A DNA stretch of 64,000 bases from assembly GCF_019175385.1 (NCBI RefSeq), contig NC_083339.1, positions 112,639,601-112,703,600 of the forward strand, in the 5' to 3' direction. Below the pieces are notes generated by a model. The model was not told the DNA's origin, did no database searches, and worked only from the letters and a program-made list of their open reading frames with translations. The position numbers were made by a program, and so were the translations under genes. This DNA is from Lycium barbarum. Lineage: Eukaryota > Streptophyta > Magnoliopsida > Solanales > Solanaceae. Positions 50,177 to 61,922 of the stretch are shown here, one piece after another. Positions within the stretch are counted from its first letter, which is position 1. The number at the start of each line of letters is the position of its first letter.

Positions 50177-51279
50177 ATGGAATTGATGAGTAGTAGCCCA
50201 AAGATTGTTATCCGGGGTACTAGGGTGAAAGTGGGGCCCAAGGACATCAATAGAGTGTACAAACTTGACAATCATTCTGACGAGCCTTTTGCAGCCAAGG
50301 CAGCGGAGCAGGATTCGAGGTGGTTGGCCTCAGTGCTGGTTCATGAGAGTGAGATGAAGTATGCCATTTAGGCTGATGGCAAGGTTAGGATCTCTAGTGA
50401 TTGCTTCACTGCGGAGGCAAAAAGGTGGTTGAATATCTTTTCCCGCAGGGTTCGACCGTCGAAGAATGTTCGGGACGTGACCTTTCTTCGTGCCTTGGTT
50501 GTTGCTTGTGTCTTGGCGGACATTCCAATCAATGTGGGTGCTCAGGTGGTTGCTGAGTGGACGGGGTGCAAGTTTGACGTTTTCTGTCCTTGATCACCTC
50601 GCTTTGCAAGAGGTTTAAGGTGCCAAGAGAAAATGCGATGGATGAGTGGGTGCCTAATGATAATTTATTTCACCCACTTGTGGTGAAGGGTTAGGGTACT
50701 GCCATGGTTAGTAGGGAGAGCAGGAAGAGGAGGAAGGTTAGTGATGTCCGAGAGGCAGGCAGTGGGGCTGGGGCTGATGATGAGGCCAGTGACGAGGGTG
50801 GTCAGGAGACCTGGACTGGGGCCTCTTGCCCTCAGGGTCCCTTTGAGTGCATAGAGATGCGCTTTGATGAGATGGAGGCCATGTTCCGGGCGATGCCCAT
50901 ACCAGATGATGGTTCCAGTTCATTGGGTGATGCTGCCGCATTTGTCACTAGGGATTAGATGAAAGGTTATTTCAATACCCAGAAGACTATGGGAGAGTCG
51001 CTTGCGTCCATGCAGACAGTCTATTCCACCTTGGCCACAAACCACAAGAAACTTCGAGAGGATTTCAATGTTGAGGTTGCCAGGAATAGATCCCGGGAGA
51101 AAGTGTTCATCTATAACTGGAGAGGGACTAAGGCCATATGGGACACCATGGGCCCTGGCGTGCCGATTCCCGTAGGCGACGATGACGACTCTGACATGTA
51201 TTCCTTCCTAGAGATGCCCCGTGAGGCTGGTGGTGCAGTTGGGCAGGTGGAGGCAGTTCTGATGATGAAGACGCCATGA
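50177..51279 (+). pseudogene. Plant transposon protein-like ORF, N-terminally truncated
   Basis: Open pieces in one general reading: IVIRGTRVKVGPKDINRVYK, then after a stop RVRPSKNVRDVTFLRALVVA and ADIPINVGAQVVAEW, typical of the putative plant transposon protein domain that accompanies Tat and SIRE elements. The second half has a basic patch (SRKRRKV, 50704 onward), an acidic stretch, a coiled coil (MGESLASMQTVYSTLATNHK) and a DDDDSD tail. Stops lie at 50369, 50593 and 50956. Its role is unknown; relatives sit beside gag-pol in large retrotransposons. Confidence 0.65.
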
Positions 51280-52095
51280 GCAAGACGGAGGATTAAAGAT
51301 CCTTCTCTCCCCCTCCCCTTTTTGTGATGTTATGGTTGACCATGTCGGGTTCTATAGTTTCAGAAAATCTTTCTTTTTCTTTGGTTTATTTTGCTTCCCC
51401 TGTTTGGATTTGTTTTTTTTTTTTTGGTTTTTGGGTAGCTTGGCTCATGGCTAATGTTTGTGTAGTTGTTTTGAATGCTAAACTGCTTAGCTTCTTTATT
51501 TCAGTAATGGTAATCGTCTCTTGGTAGTGACTGGAATGATTCTTGCCCTTGTCGGGCTTGTTGTGACCAAGCTGTTGTTTTGAATTGCTGATGCTGTTTA
51601 TCTGGTCTGTTAATTAGCTGAAACAGGGGAAGAAGGCCGAAAACAAGGGAAGAGTTCAGGCTCTGAATCTGGTAGTACCGCTTCGGCGGTGGTTGGGCCG
51701 CAAAAGCGGTCGAGGAGGAAATGGAAGGAGCCGCCTCAACGGTGGCCTACCCACTGCAGCGATAACGCTACAGCAGTATGCTGACCGCTGGGCGTCATAC
51801 ATGGCAGCAATATTATACTAACTCGAATCGTTTCACGACTAAAATTTTAACTCGACCAACTCAACACATATCAGACATGATTTCAAACACAACTTGTTTT
51901 TCGAGTGTAGATAACAATTAGAATCGTCTAGATACCAATTAGGCTCATTGAAATACCAATTTGACCGAAGTAGCACGAATTGAAAGAATGAAGGGAAATT
52001 TTCCTAGATTCCCTATAGCCTCCCGTGGACGGGCGTCTACGTACCATTCCACGAGACTCTACTAGACATTGCTCTTGTACCTAGTAGACCGGAAC
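51280..52095 (+). other. Spacer with purine tracts and palindromic words
   Basis: No ORF with family features. Purine runs at 51624-51657 (GGGGAAGAAGG, AAGGGAAGAG) could be an old polypurine tract. ACCGCTTCGGCGGT (51676) and CCGCAAAAGCGG (51700) repeat the word type seen in the LTRs. From about 51830 the sequence is the leader of the opposite-strand element (minus-strand reading from the PBS). Confidence 0.5.
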
Positions 52096-52112
52096 CTAGG
52101 CTCTGATACCAA
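52096..52112 (-). other. Primer binding site of opposite-strand element (tRNA-iMet)
   Basis: The minus strand reads TTGGTATCAGAGCCTAG, the standard complement of initiator tRNA-Met. It lies about 17 bases beyond the end of the minus-strand LTR. Confidence 0.75.
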
Positions 52113-52448
52113 CCCTCTCATTTTTAAAATGTTTCAATCACACGACATTCCATTTAACAGCATTTGATAATTAAGGAATACAACAGAGTTCTATTTATAA
52201 ATATTCAATAAACACAAGTTTATATACTACAACAACGCCAATTTACATATTCGATACGACTTCCTATGACCTGGTCTAGACTAGTACAAGAGCGACTATT
52301 GACTCAGATTACCATTACATTCTATGACGCATCCTCCGTCTCAAATGAAGTGGGAGGAGGCCTTCCAGTTAGGCACCGTGAGTTCCTCTTCACATCAACA
52401 AATACCTGAAACAATCTATACCCCAAAAGGGTGTAGCAAGTGCAATAT

Positions 52449-52469
52449 CAGTACAAAACACGCGTACTG
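52449..52469 (-). other. Conserved LTR hairpin variant
   Basis: CAGTAC, 9-base loop, GTACTG. Stem and loop length equal those at 61343-61363, though the loop sequences differ. Confidence 0.6.
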
Positions 52470-53209
52470 GTAAGTATCATAAGCAGACAATGGTTAGTAA
52501 TACATATTGGTAAAGAATTCACGGATAATGATTATAATCACTAAATCAAAAGACATATCCCAAAACAGTACATCACAATGTCAATATAACTTAAGTCACA
52601 ACTACTCTTCAATGAATTATAAGTTGGCCAACACCTATCCAGGTTCTCAACATCTTTGTTATTCCCAGGTCGCTCGTGTGTGTTTTAGGAGCGAGCCCAT
52701 TGTTGTGACACCTTTTTATCCTACCTCGCTTAAACAATTTACTACCATTTTTAGGTTAAATTAACAGAGCACAAGTCAACAATATAGTTCACAATCATAG
52801 AGTCCAAATGTTCGTTATTGCCTATGTATAGCATCTAAATCATAATAGGATAGTCTGAGTATATCCGATCCAACCCAATCACCACAACAGAACTATCACT
52901 ATCCAATCATCACAACAGAATCATCACTATCCAATCATCACAACAACTCAATCAAGTCATAATGCAATGCGGTGCAATAATGATATGAATACGACGCCAT
53001 GTCATGCAAATGAGGTGTACGCATGTACTCTGGACGGAAATATCGACGTCTCGATAGCACAACGCAACGTGACTCGCGAAGTCTAAGTGCCATTCATCCC
53101 AGATCTTTGCCCAATAGATAGACGGGACCCTGGCTAATTGTTCACCGGGGGAGTCTCACCGGCACCACCCTGGGGGACCCGCGGAGTCCATGCAATAACA
53201 ACGATTCCG

Positions 53210-53520
53210 GGATAACATCAGAATCGGACATGTAACAACGATGCCCGAATATAACCATCGGACATTGGCCTCCTCACAATCACTCAAAAGAGTCTGTCAA
53301 ATATCAGTTTCACAAATCAACGATTCCGGCATAGATCTTCGGACATCGGTCTTCTCACAATCACTCAAGTAAAAGAGTTCATCAAATATCAGTTTCATAA
53401 AATCAACGATTCGGGAATGGATTAGCCTTTTCATAATCACTCAAGTAAAAGAGTTTGTCAAATCTCAGTTTCGCTCAATCAACGATACCGGATCATCATC
53501 AGGTATCGGCCATGCATGAT
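53210..53520. repeat. Tandem ~85-100-bp repeats in the minus-strand LTR
   Basis: CACAATCACTCAAGTAAAAG, CAAATATCAGTTTCA and CAACGATTC recur about four times with variable spacers containing ATCGGACAT. Confidence 0.75.
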
Positions 53521-54768
53521 AAATATGAGAAATGCGTGCAATGTATATGTCAATCATCAACAATCAAGTTTAATATCACACAAGTACCTCGACGGGTACG
53601 CTAACAACATATCACATCACAATACCAACAGTGGGTATGCCAACATTTATCAATAAGTCAAGTACCAACAACGGTACGCCCGCAATACATCCAAGTACTA
53701 TTACAACAACGGGTATGTTAATTCTATCCAAATCAAGACGACAACAGAAGTCGATAGCTACCAATTACACATGCCATCAAAACAACATAATCGAACAATC
53801 AAAGCACACGTAACGGGATGGCTAGTCTCAACACACATCAGGCAATCAATTGATACATGATATTACCATCTCCCTAAATCAGCATACTTATTTAGGACAA
53901 GAATCTCAACCTACACTCGAGTCATTCATCACAATTTAACTAGGGCATCGATAACTACCATAATACATTTTATCTTCCCATATAGCGTTTAGATTCACCA
54001 CAATATAATCACGTATTAACTGAAGTTTTCATCGATAGGCATAAATAGATTCCGCCCGCTACTCCCAATTACATAAATCCACCGATAATCAACAAAACCG
54101 CATCAATACCTAAGGAGTCTACAAGTCACAAGCCCGAACAAATAAGTCACACACAACAATATCATCCTAGAGTTCTATCCCAATCTTCAATTTTCTATGC
54201 ATGCACTCTCCGTTTCTTCTAACACAACAATATGGAAAATTAATCGGAGTCTACTGAAAGAAAGCCATAAACTACCTCATGGCCGAGCGGGTGCCACGAA
54301 CATCCATTGACGCTTCAATTAAATCACCTTTGCGTAATCCACACGAAAATCTTGGAGACACCCATGAGACCCGAGAGTAGAATTCACCATTAGGGTCTTT
54401 TTCAAGGTCTTCGAAATTGCTATGTCAAGTTGCTATTTTTGGCATATCTTTGAGAAATCCATTTTCAAGATCCATAGTAAAGGCCTATATGTACGTTGAT
54501 GGTGAAAATGAAGGATTAGGTTGGGAACCACATTGGGATAATGAGCAAAGGAAGACACCCCAAGGACTTTTATATCAAGAAGAATAAAGCTTCATCTTTG
54601 TGGAACTTTACAAGAGCCTTTAATGAGAATCAATGCTAGAAGGAATGAATGGAAGAAGTTAGGGGGATATCCTTCTCTAAGGAAGTACCATTTTCGGCTC
54701 CCAAATTGCTCCAAAGGCGGTTGGACCCTTTAGGGTTAGGAAAAATGAAGCCAAATCCCGAAATGCCC

Positions 54769-54778
54769 CTTAAATAGG
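54769..54778 (-). promoter_or_regulatory. Probable TATA box of the minus-strand LTR
   Basis: CTATTTAAGG on the minus strand lies directly after the palindromic word block. The duplicate copy has CTATTTAAGT at 57051-57060. Confidence 0.45.
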
Positions 54779-56002
54779 TGGAACCACTATTCGTGACCGC
54801 TAAGGCGGTCTCTCTACTGCTTCAGCGGTATTGCTTCTGCGTCAAAGGTACCGCTAAGGCGGTCAATGAGGATTCTCTGCTATGCCGCTTTTGCGGGTGA
54901 CAAGCCACTGCTGCGGCACCGCTGGGCGGCCTGGATGGCGCAGAAGCAGCAAAACTGGGCCCGAGGGGTCCGGATCTAATTCTTCACGCGCCACTCATAT
55001 GATTTCCGGATCAAGTTAACCGGTCCTCAAATTGTAAGGGGAGTTCAAGCATGCCTCCGAGAGCCGGAGTCATGAATATTTCAAAATTCACCGTAACGAC
55101 TAAACGAGTCGTTACAGTTTATACCAAAAATTGGGGGTTTCATCTAGAATCCGAAATTGAGTAATTTATGAGTCCTTCTAGCTTCTAATTGATGGGAATT
55201 GATCACCTCAAGTATGAATTTCTTGTTTAAGCTTAGAATCCCTAAATTCTCCTTTTTAGTTCATAAACCCCAATCCATGGGTTAGGATTTGGGACTTGAA
55301 TAGAAGTAAGGTTTGAATGATGTTCTTCTTGATTATATTTTTGTGATTCAGATATGTTTAGACTTCCATTATCTCGAGGCTTAAAGGAAGGGAAAGACTA
55401 AGATTTGATTGTTAAAGACTTTGTTGCTCGGCTCTCCAGGTAGGTTATAGTTTGCCTTATGGTGAGACTTCGACTAGCGAAGCATATGTTAGATGATATT
55501 GTCAGAGAATGCATATAAGCCTTCGGGTATGAAGTTGGGTTGGATATTGTCTTAGGTTGGGCCTTGTTGTATGATTTGGGGGCTAGCCACCCCGTTGTGT
55601 TGTGGACTTATCTTTTTCTATTTAGTTGTTGGCTCGTTGCCATGTTGAGACATGGGGTATTTGTGACTAGTGATATATTATGGCTATGATATTGCGGTAC
55701 TTTACTTGATTGGTATTGAGATGAGAATTGTGAATCCATTGTGACTTATTGTGTGGCCTTATGATTGATATTGAGATGAGATGGTGATTTCATTGTGGCT
55801 TATTGTGTAGCCTTATTATTGATATTATTTGTGTGCCCGGTGTGGTAATGTTTGGCATTGAATTGGTTGTTGATATTACATTGCATCATATTCATAATCA
55901 TTTCCCTGATTCATTGATATTGCATGGTTATGGTACTGATGATGATAGTAAGAGAGTGTAGCCTCTGAGGTTTCTGTCGGACAGCATTAAAGAAAGATGA
56001 GA

Positions 56003-56176
56003 GTCCGATACCCGAGGTATTTGTCGGGATTGTGAGAGTTTCCGATGCCCGAGGTCTTTGTCGGGATCGTGAGAGTGTCTGATGCCTGAATCGTGATAGT
56101 GTCCGATGCTAGAGGTCTTTTTTGGGATCGTGAAAGTGTCTGATGCCCAAGGTCTTTGCCGGGATCGTGAGAGTGG
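56003..56176 (+). repeat. 37-bp minisatellite, array 1
   Basis: About five degenerate units of GTGAGAGTGTCCGATGCCCG followed by AGGTCTTTGTCGGGATC. Overlapping minus-strand open frames here (55928-56374) encode only the repeat and are not genes. Confidence 0.9.
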
Positions 56177-56343
56177 TACATGGACTTCGCAGGTCCCCCA
56201 TAGGTTGTGTTGCCGAGATGTGATATTCCATCGTTGGAGTACATGTGTACGGTGCATATGCAATGCATTCATCATACATACATTGTTGCATTGCATTGTA
56301 CCTTTGATTCTAATGACTTGTTGTGATACTACTGTGATATTTC

Positions 56344-58640
56344 CTATGCATGCACTCTCCGTTTCTTCTAACACAACAGTATGGAAAACTAATCGGAGTC
56401 TACAGAAATGATGCCCTAACCTACCTCATGGCCGAGCAGGTTCCACTAACATCCATTGGCGCATTAATTAAATCAACTTTGCGTAATCCACATGAAAAGC
56501 TTGGAGACACCCATGCGACCCGAGAGTAAAATTCACCATTAGGGTCCTTTTCAAGGTCTTCAAAATTGCTAAGATAGATATGAAAACTTATTCTACCTAA
56601 AAATTCACTTTCACAATGCTAGATGATCAATCAACCTTCTTTTAGGACTTCATGATAATATTTCAAGTCGCTAGCTATGTCAAGTTGCCATTTTTGGCTT
56701 ATCTTTGAGAAATCCATTTTCAAGATCCATAGTAGAGGCCTATATGTACTTTGATGGTGAAAATGAAGGATGAGGTTGGGAACCACGTTAGGATAATGAG
56801 CAAAGAAAGATACCCCAAGGACTTTTATATCAAGAATAAAGATTCATCTTTTTGGAACTTAAGAGATTTGAGATACCCATTTGTGATTCTAGACAAGAGC
56901 GTTTAATGAGGATCAATGCTATGAGGAATGAATGAAAGAAGTTAGGAGGATATATTTATCCAAGGAAGTATCATTTTTGGCTCCCAAATTGCTCCAAAGG
57001 CGGCTGGACCTTTTAGGGTTAGGAAAAATGAAGCTAAATCCCGAAATGCCACTTAAATAGGTGGAACCACTATTTGTGACCACTGGGGCGGTCTCTCCAC
57101 TACTTCAGTCGTACCGCTTCTGCGTCAAAGGTACCGCTGAGGCGATCAATGAGGATTCTCTGCTATGCCGCTTTTGCGAGTAACAAGCCGCTGCTGCGGC
57201 ACCGCTGGGGCGGCCTGGATGGCGCAGAAGCGGCAAAACTGGGCCCGAGGGGTCCGGATTTAATTCTTCACGCGCCACTCATATGATTTCTGGATCAAGT
57301 TAATAGTTCCTCAAATTGTAAAGGGAGTTCAAGCATGCCTCCGAGAGCCGGAGTCATGAATATTTCGAAATTCACCGTAACGACGGAACGGGTCGTTACA
57401 GTTTATATCCAAAATTGGGGGTTTCACCTAGAATCTGAAATTGAGTAATTTATGAGTCCTTCTATCTTCTAATTGATAGTAATTGATCACCTTGAGTATG
57501 AATTTATTGTTTAAGCTTAGAATCCCTAAATTCTCCTTTTTAGTTCATAAACCCCAATCCATGACTTAGGATTTGGGACTTGAATATAAGTAAGGTTTGA
57601 ATGATGTTCTTCTTGATTATAATTTCGTGATTCGGATATGTTTAGACTTCCATTATCTTGAGGCTCAAAGGAAGGGAAAGACTAAGGTTTGATTGTTGGA
57701 GACTTTGTTGTTCGGCTCTCCAGGTAGGTTATCGTTTACCTTATGGTGAGACTTCAACTAGCGAAGCGTATGTTAAATGATATTGTCAGAGAATGCATAT
57801 TAGCCTTCGAGTATGAAGTTGGGTTGGATATTTTCTTAGGTTGGGCCTTGTTGTATGATTTGGGGGCTAGCCACTCCGTTGTATTGTGGACTTATCTTGA
57901 TATATTTACTTGTTGGCTCATTGCCACGTTGATACATGGGGTATTTATGATTAGTGATATATCATGGCTATGATATTGCGGTACTTTACTTGATTGGTAT
58001 CGAGATGAGAATTGTGACTCCATTGTGGCTTATTGTGTAGCCTTATGATTTATATTGAGATGAGATAGTGATTTCATTGTGGCTTATTATGCAGCCTTAT
58101 TATTGATATTACTTGTGTTCCCGGTGTAGTAATGTTTGGTATTGAATTGGTTGTTGATATTACATTGCATCATATTCATACTTATTTCCATGATTCAGTT
58201 ATATTGAGTGGTTATGGTACTGATGATGATAGTGAGAGAGTGTAGCCTCTGAGGTTTTTGTCGGAGAGCATAAAAGAAAGATGGGAGTCTAATACCCGAA
58301 GTCTTTGCAGGGATCGTGAGTGTGTCCGGTACCCGAGGTCTTTGTCGGGATCGTGAGAGTGTCTGATGCCAAGGTCTTTTGCTGGGATCGTGACAGTGTC
58401 CGATGCCCGAGGTCTTTCTCGGGATAGTGAGAGTGTCTGACGCCCGAGATCTTTGCCTGGATCGTGAGAGTGGTACATGGACTTCGCGGGTCCCCCATGG
58501 GTTGTGCTGCCGAGATGTGATATTCCATTGTTGGAGTACTTGTGTATGGTGCATATGCATTGAATTAATCATACATACATTGTTGCATTGCATTGTACCT
58601 TAGATTCTGATGACTTGTTGTAATACTACTGTGATATATT
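56344..58640. repeat. Tandem duplication unit 2 (~2.3 kb)
   Basis: Colinear with 54195-56343, including the LTR start (57400), the palindromic words and the minisatellite. It retains about 110 bases near 56570-56685 that unit 1 lacks, and it continues into AGATTGATTATGCTGAG where unit 1 was cut. Confidence 0.85.
58281..58474 (+). repeat. 37-bp minisatellite, array 2
   Basis: Same unit as array 1, about five copies with different substitutions and small indels. The minus-strand frames over it (58195-58593) are repeat artefacts. Confidence 0.9.
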
Positions 58641-58790
58641 GGTTCAGATTGATTATGCTGAGATTTGGCACAGTTGGGCTTAAATGCTATAACATAGGTG
58701 ATGGCTTATTATCATAATATTGTGATATACTAGTTCGGGTTGACTATACTGAGACTTCATATAGTAGGGTTTAGATGCTATAACATAGGT

Positions 58791-61224
58791 TGTCACGACC
58801 CAACCGGAGGGCCGCGACGGGCACCCGGTGCTAATCCACCCGGGCACCTCTTATCATACTTTCACATTTACATCTAGGTGAGCCACATAGCTAAATCATA
58901 CTTTTATCCCTCATTCATACTATTTCCATTGGGCAACAATACATTTATATAATTATCAACAAGTATGCCCACAACAATGTACATAAGCTGACGAGGCTAA
59001 CAAAATGATATCCCAAACATAGGCCGACAAGGCCAAATACATCTAACCATATACACATGTCTACGAGCCTCTAAGGAGAGTATGTCATATCATATAGGCG
59101 GGACAGGACCCCGTTATGCCCATAAATATACACACAAAAGAATAAATACCAAAAGCTGTAGGTCCGAATGAAATGGAGCTCCGCTATGTAGTCCTTGAGT
59201 ATTAAAGCTATGGATCAAGCCTGTCTCTCTGGCCACCTGCGAACATGACGCAGCGTCCACAAAGAAAAGGACGTCAGTACGAAGAATGTACTGAGTATGT
59301 AAAGCATGATCAATATCATTATGAAAGCATAATAGACAATATAAGAAATAGCATAGGATGGGAAATAGTAATATCATCGTCATAAACACTTACTTTCTTT
59401 TCATAGGGACTTTCCATTTCTAATGCATGATTTTGTACATACATCCATATCCGTATCCGTATTCACATCCGTACTCATTTACATTCGTATCCATTTTCGT
59501 ATTCATAGCATATTCGTATTTATACTCATTTTTATATCGTATACATATCCATATCATGTACATAGCATACCTGACCATGAAGGTTCGGTGTTTCGCATAC
59601 CCGACCATGGTAAGGCTCGGTGAGTATACATACCTGACCCTACCAAGGCTTAGGGTTATCCGTACCCAACTGCAGTGGTGCGCGCGCAATATATATATAT
59701 ATATATAAGCTCGGGGTTTCATAATAGTCATACATAGACACATATACATAAAAGCTCATAAGCATCTTTAGCATCATTACTATCGTCATTCATTGCATCT
59801 ATCCTTAGAGGATTACTCATCATAGGAGGAATTTAGTACAATCGTAACATATCGAGAATCATGAGCTTAGTAGCTCTTAAAGATAGAATCATTTGGAGGA
59901 CATCATAGGCTTATAGAAGATTAGATATTTGGCCAAGGAACCATGCCTTATGAAAGAAGGGTTAACCTTACATACCTTTCCGTTCAACTATTCTATCACT
60001 TGCACGTTCTCCTTCAATGCTCATGTTTCTACCTTCATTAGAGTTATACTATCATTTGAAAATCGATGGCTTAGCATACATGACTAAAGCTAGAGAAAAT
60101 TGGACAGCATCTCCTTTATTTATACGACTTCCTCCATATCATATATCAACTCCCAAACATCAATAATAACATTCACAATATCATAACAATACTCTTTATT
60201 CACATACATTATCCTTACTTCTCAATTCACTTCCAATCATTCATATCCATGGTCATAGCACACGATTACATTAATTCATATACAATGTCTATCCCATGTT
60301 CTTAACATCATTAATAACATAACCATAATCACAACACATCAAGAATCATGACTCAATCCAAGCTATTACTCAAAAATGACACTATTCCCACATTCATGAC
60401 CCATTTTCTATATCCTTCTACAATCCAAGTGTTTCAACTTCTCAATACCTTAAACAACATGGAAATACCATAAAACTTACCTTATATGGTGTAGTAATGA
60501 ACCTTGGGTGGAAACACTTCACTTGAGCAAAACTCTAGTTTCACCTTCACTTGGATTCCTTGTCTTGGATGAACTTTGATAGGTTTCTTACACTTGATTC
60601 TCTTGGTTTGATGAAGTTGTTCACTAATATCCCTTGAATTCTTGTGGGAGAAGTGTATAGAAATGTTCTATAGAGAAGGGGAGTGAAGGGGAAATGAAAT
60701 GAAATATACTTGGACCCCTTATTAATAATACAAAATCTGTTGCGCTTGGATTTCACGGACCAACATACGTCCGTATAAATTATACTGACCGTACGTTTGG
60801 TCGTACTTTTGGTCCAGTGAGGGGTGCTAATCTGGACTGATTATACGGCCAAACATACGGCCAGTATGCTGGGCCGTAGAATGCCCAGTCCTTCCGAACT
60901 CATTCTCGTCGACTCGTTTGATCTCCAATCCCTATGAAACCTTCTTGACACTTGTTTATCACCTCATTAACGATCTAAGGGATGTTATAACTCTTTTCCA
61001 AAGCATTATTAAATCATCATTAACTTGTTACTCGTAAATCCTTTCCGATACATATCGTATGCCTTGCCTTCTCTTGGCAAACTTTCTCCCCCTACCTTGA
61101 ATGTCTTTGAAATCTTAATTAGGGTCATCAAATGTCATTCCTTACTTATTGAAATACCATAAACTTCGTGCTCTTCGTTATTCTATTCACAGTGCATCAA
61201 CGAAAAAATTTCTAAGGTGTAACA
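58791..61224 (-). mobile_element. Solo LTR on the minus strand (2434 bp), relative of 354-2770
   Basis: On the plus strand it runs TGTCACGACCCAACCGG to TTTCTAAGGTGTAACA. Read in reverse, both ends and the length match the solo LTR at 354-2770. It interrupts the 3' LTR of the insertion 49412-61786, which resumes with TGATGACTTGTACTATGG. Flanks TAGGT and TGATG do not match. It has CGGCCAAACATACGGCC-type words (60754-60890), a TATTAATAA box (about 60720) and the hairpin (59274-59294). Confidence 0.88.
59274..59294 (-). other. Conserved LTR hairpin
   Basis: TCAGTAC, 7-base loop, GTACTGA, identical stem to 2282-2302. Confidence 0.7.
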
Positions 61225-61786
61225 TGATGACTTGTACTATGGATACAGATTCGTGTTGACTTGTACTTATTGGTTTATGCATTTATCTTGCTTTATTGTC
61301 TTTATATACGTTAGCTAATCTTAGCTGGCCTATGATACCTACCAGTACTTGTTGTTTGTACTGACCTGCACTTGCTGCATTTTTTTATGAATGCAGAGTA
61401 CCAGGTAGGATCTACTTCTACTCCTCGTGGTTGATATTCAACGATTGCTGATTCGAGTCTTTTAGGGTGAGCATGAAGACGTTCGCTACCCGAAGACTCT
61501 TCCTATTATTATGTCTTTATTTTCATTCTAAGACATGATTTTGAGACTATTGATATATTATTGTTCAGACTTATAGCAGTTAGTTAGATGCTCTTATATG
61601 AACAGACCAGATACTTGGGTGGATTTCAATTACTTCCGTATTTTCTTTATATCAATATCGCGAGACTTACGTTATTCTATATAATTCCGCTTTATTTATA
61701 TTATTATGATTGTTAGGATAAGAGTTCGCTTATCGAGGTGGGAAAAGGTAGGTGGCCGCACGACTTAGTGGAAATGGGTGTTGACA
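61225..61786 (+). repeat. 3' end of the 3' LTR of the 12.4-kb insertion
   Basis: The R/U5-like part includes the hairpin CAGTAC-9-GTACTG (61343-61363), CTGCACTTGCTGCA and a TTGACA end followed by TTAAG. The part before it lies at 57401-58790, left of the solo LTR. Confidence 0.75.
61343..61363 (+). other. Conserved LTR hairpin variant
   Basis: CAGTAC, 9-base loop, GTACTG, as in the minus-strand LTR at 52449. Confidence 0.6.
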
Positions 61787-61922
61787 TTAAGGCTTGATAA
61801 CAATATAATAAAGTTGTATTAAAAAGGCCATTCAGGCCAAAATACCAGCAGCAAAATAATACTATTGTTTTAACGGTTGTTTAGGCCAAGACAAAAGGGC
61901 AAAAGGTTACAAGGTTAAATTT
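61787..61922 (+). other. Tat 3' spacer, right part
   Basis: It resumes after one TTAAG copy with GGCTTGATAACAATATAATA and AAGGCCATTCAGGCC. Non-coding. It separates the insertion from the antisense ORF. Confidence 0.55.

Larger units (their letters stand above)
52130..55116 (-). repeat. LTR on the minus strand (~3.0 kb)
   Basis: Read on the minus strand it starts TGTAACGACTCGTTTAGTCG at 55116 and ends near 52130, just before the PBS. It has a block of palindromic words (54783-54945: ACCGCTAAGGCGGT-type), a TATTTAAGG box, ~85-bp repeats (53210-53520) and the conserved hairpin (52449-52469). Its start is itself palindromic with the plus-strand sequence beyond 55116. No coding region follows its PBS. 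Confidence 0.7.
54195..56343. repeat. Tandem duplication unit 1 (~2.15 kb)
   Basis: From CTATGCATGCACTCTCCG to ACTACTGTGATATTTC. It joins the 5' part of the minus-strand LTR (54195-55116) head to head with plus-strand LTR-like sequence (55117-56343). The next unit starts with the same CTATGCATGCACTCTCCG at 56344. Confidence 0.85.
49412..61786 (+). mobile_element. Rearranged LTR retrotransposon insertion with TTAAG duplications (12.4 kb)
   Basis: The left end is TGTAATGACCCGTTCG, the right end GAAATGGGTGTTGACA. TTAAG is present at 49407-49411 and 61787-61791, so the outer ends belong to one insertion event. Inside are a truncated 5' LTR, a degenerate ORF, an opposite-strand LTR with its own PBS, a ~2.2-kb tandem duplication, and a later solo LTR (58791-61224). 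No gag, protease, RT or integrase was recognised, so the element is non-autonomous or heavily deleted. Confidence 0.75.

Noticed and set aside
52096..52112. tRNA-Met-like sequence
   Set aside because: Only the 17-base complement of the tRNA 3' end is present, so it is a primer binding site and not a tRNA gene. The same holds for 9008, 26180 and 37063.
53210..53520. CRISPR-like regular repeats with variable spacers
   Set aside because: Repeats are degenerate, not palindromic, inside a plant LTR, and no cas genes exist; this is LTR minisatellite.
55928..56374. Overlapping minus-strand ORFs of 60-148 codons
   Set aside because: They translate the 37-bp minisatellite in different frames; open only because the repeat lacks stops.
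58195..58593. Overlapping minus-strand ORFs rich in Ser, Arg and Asp
   Set aside because: Second minisatellite array; same reason.
59423..59749. ORFs on both strands in ATTCGTAT-rich sequence
   Set aside because: Inside the minus-strand solo LTR; low-complexity TAT/CAT repeats keep frames open, no domain.
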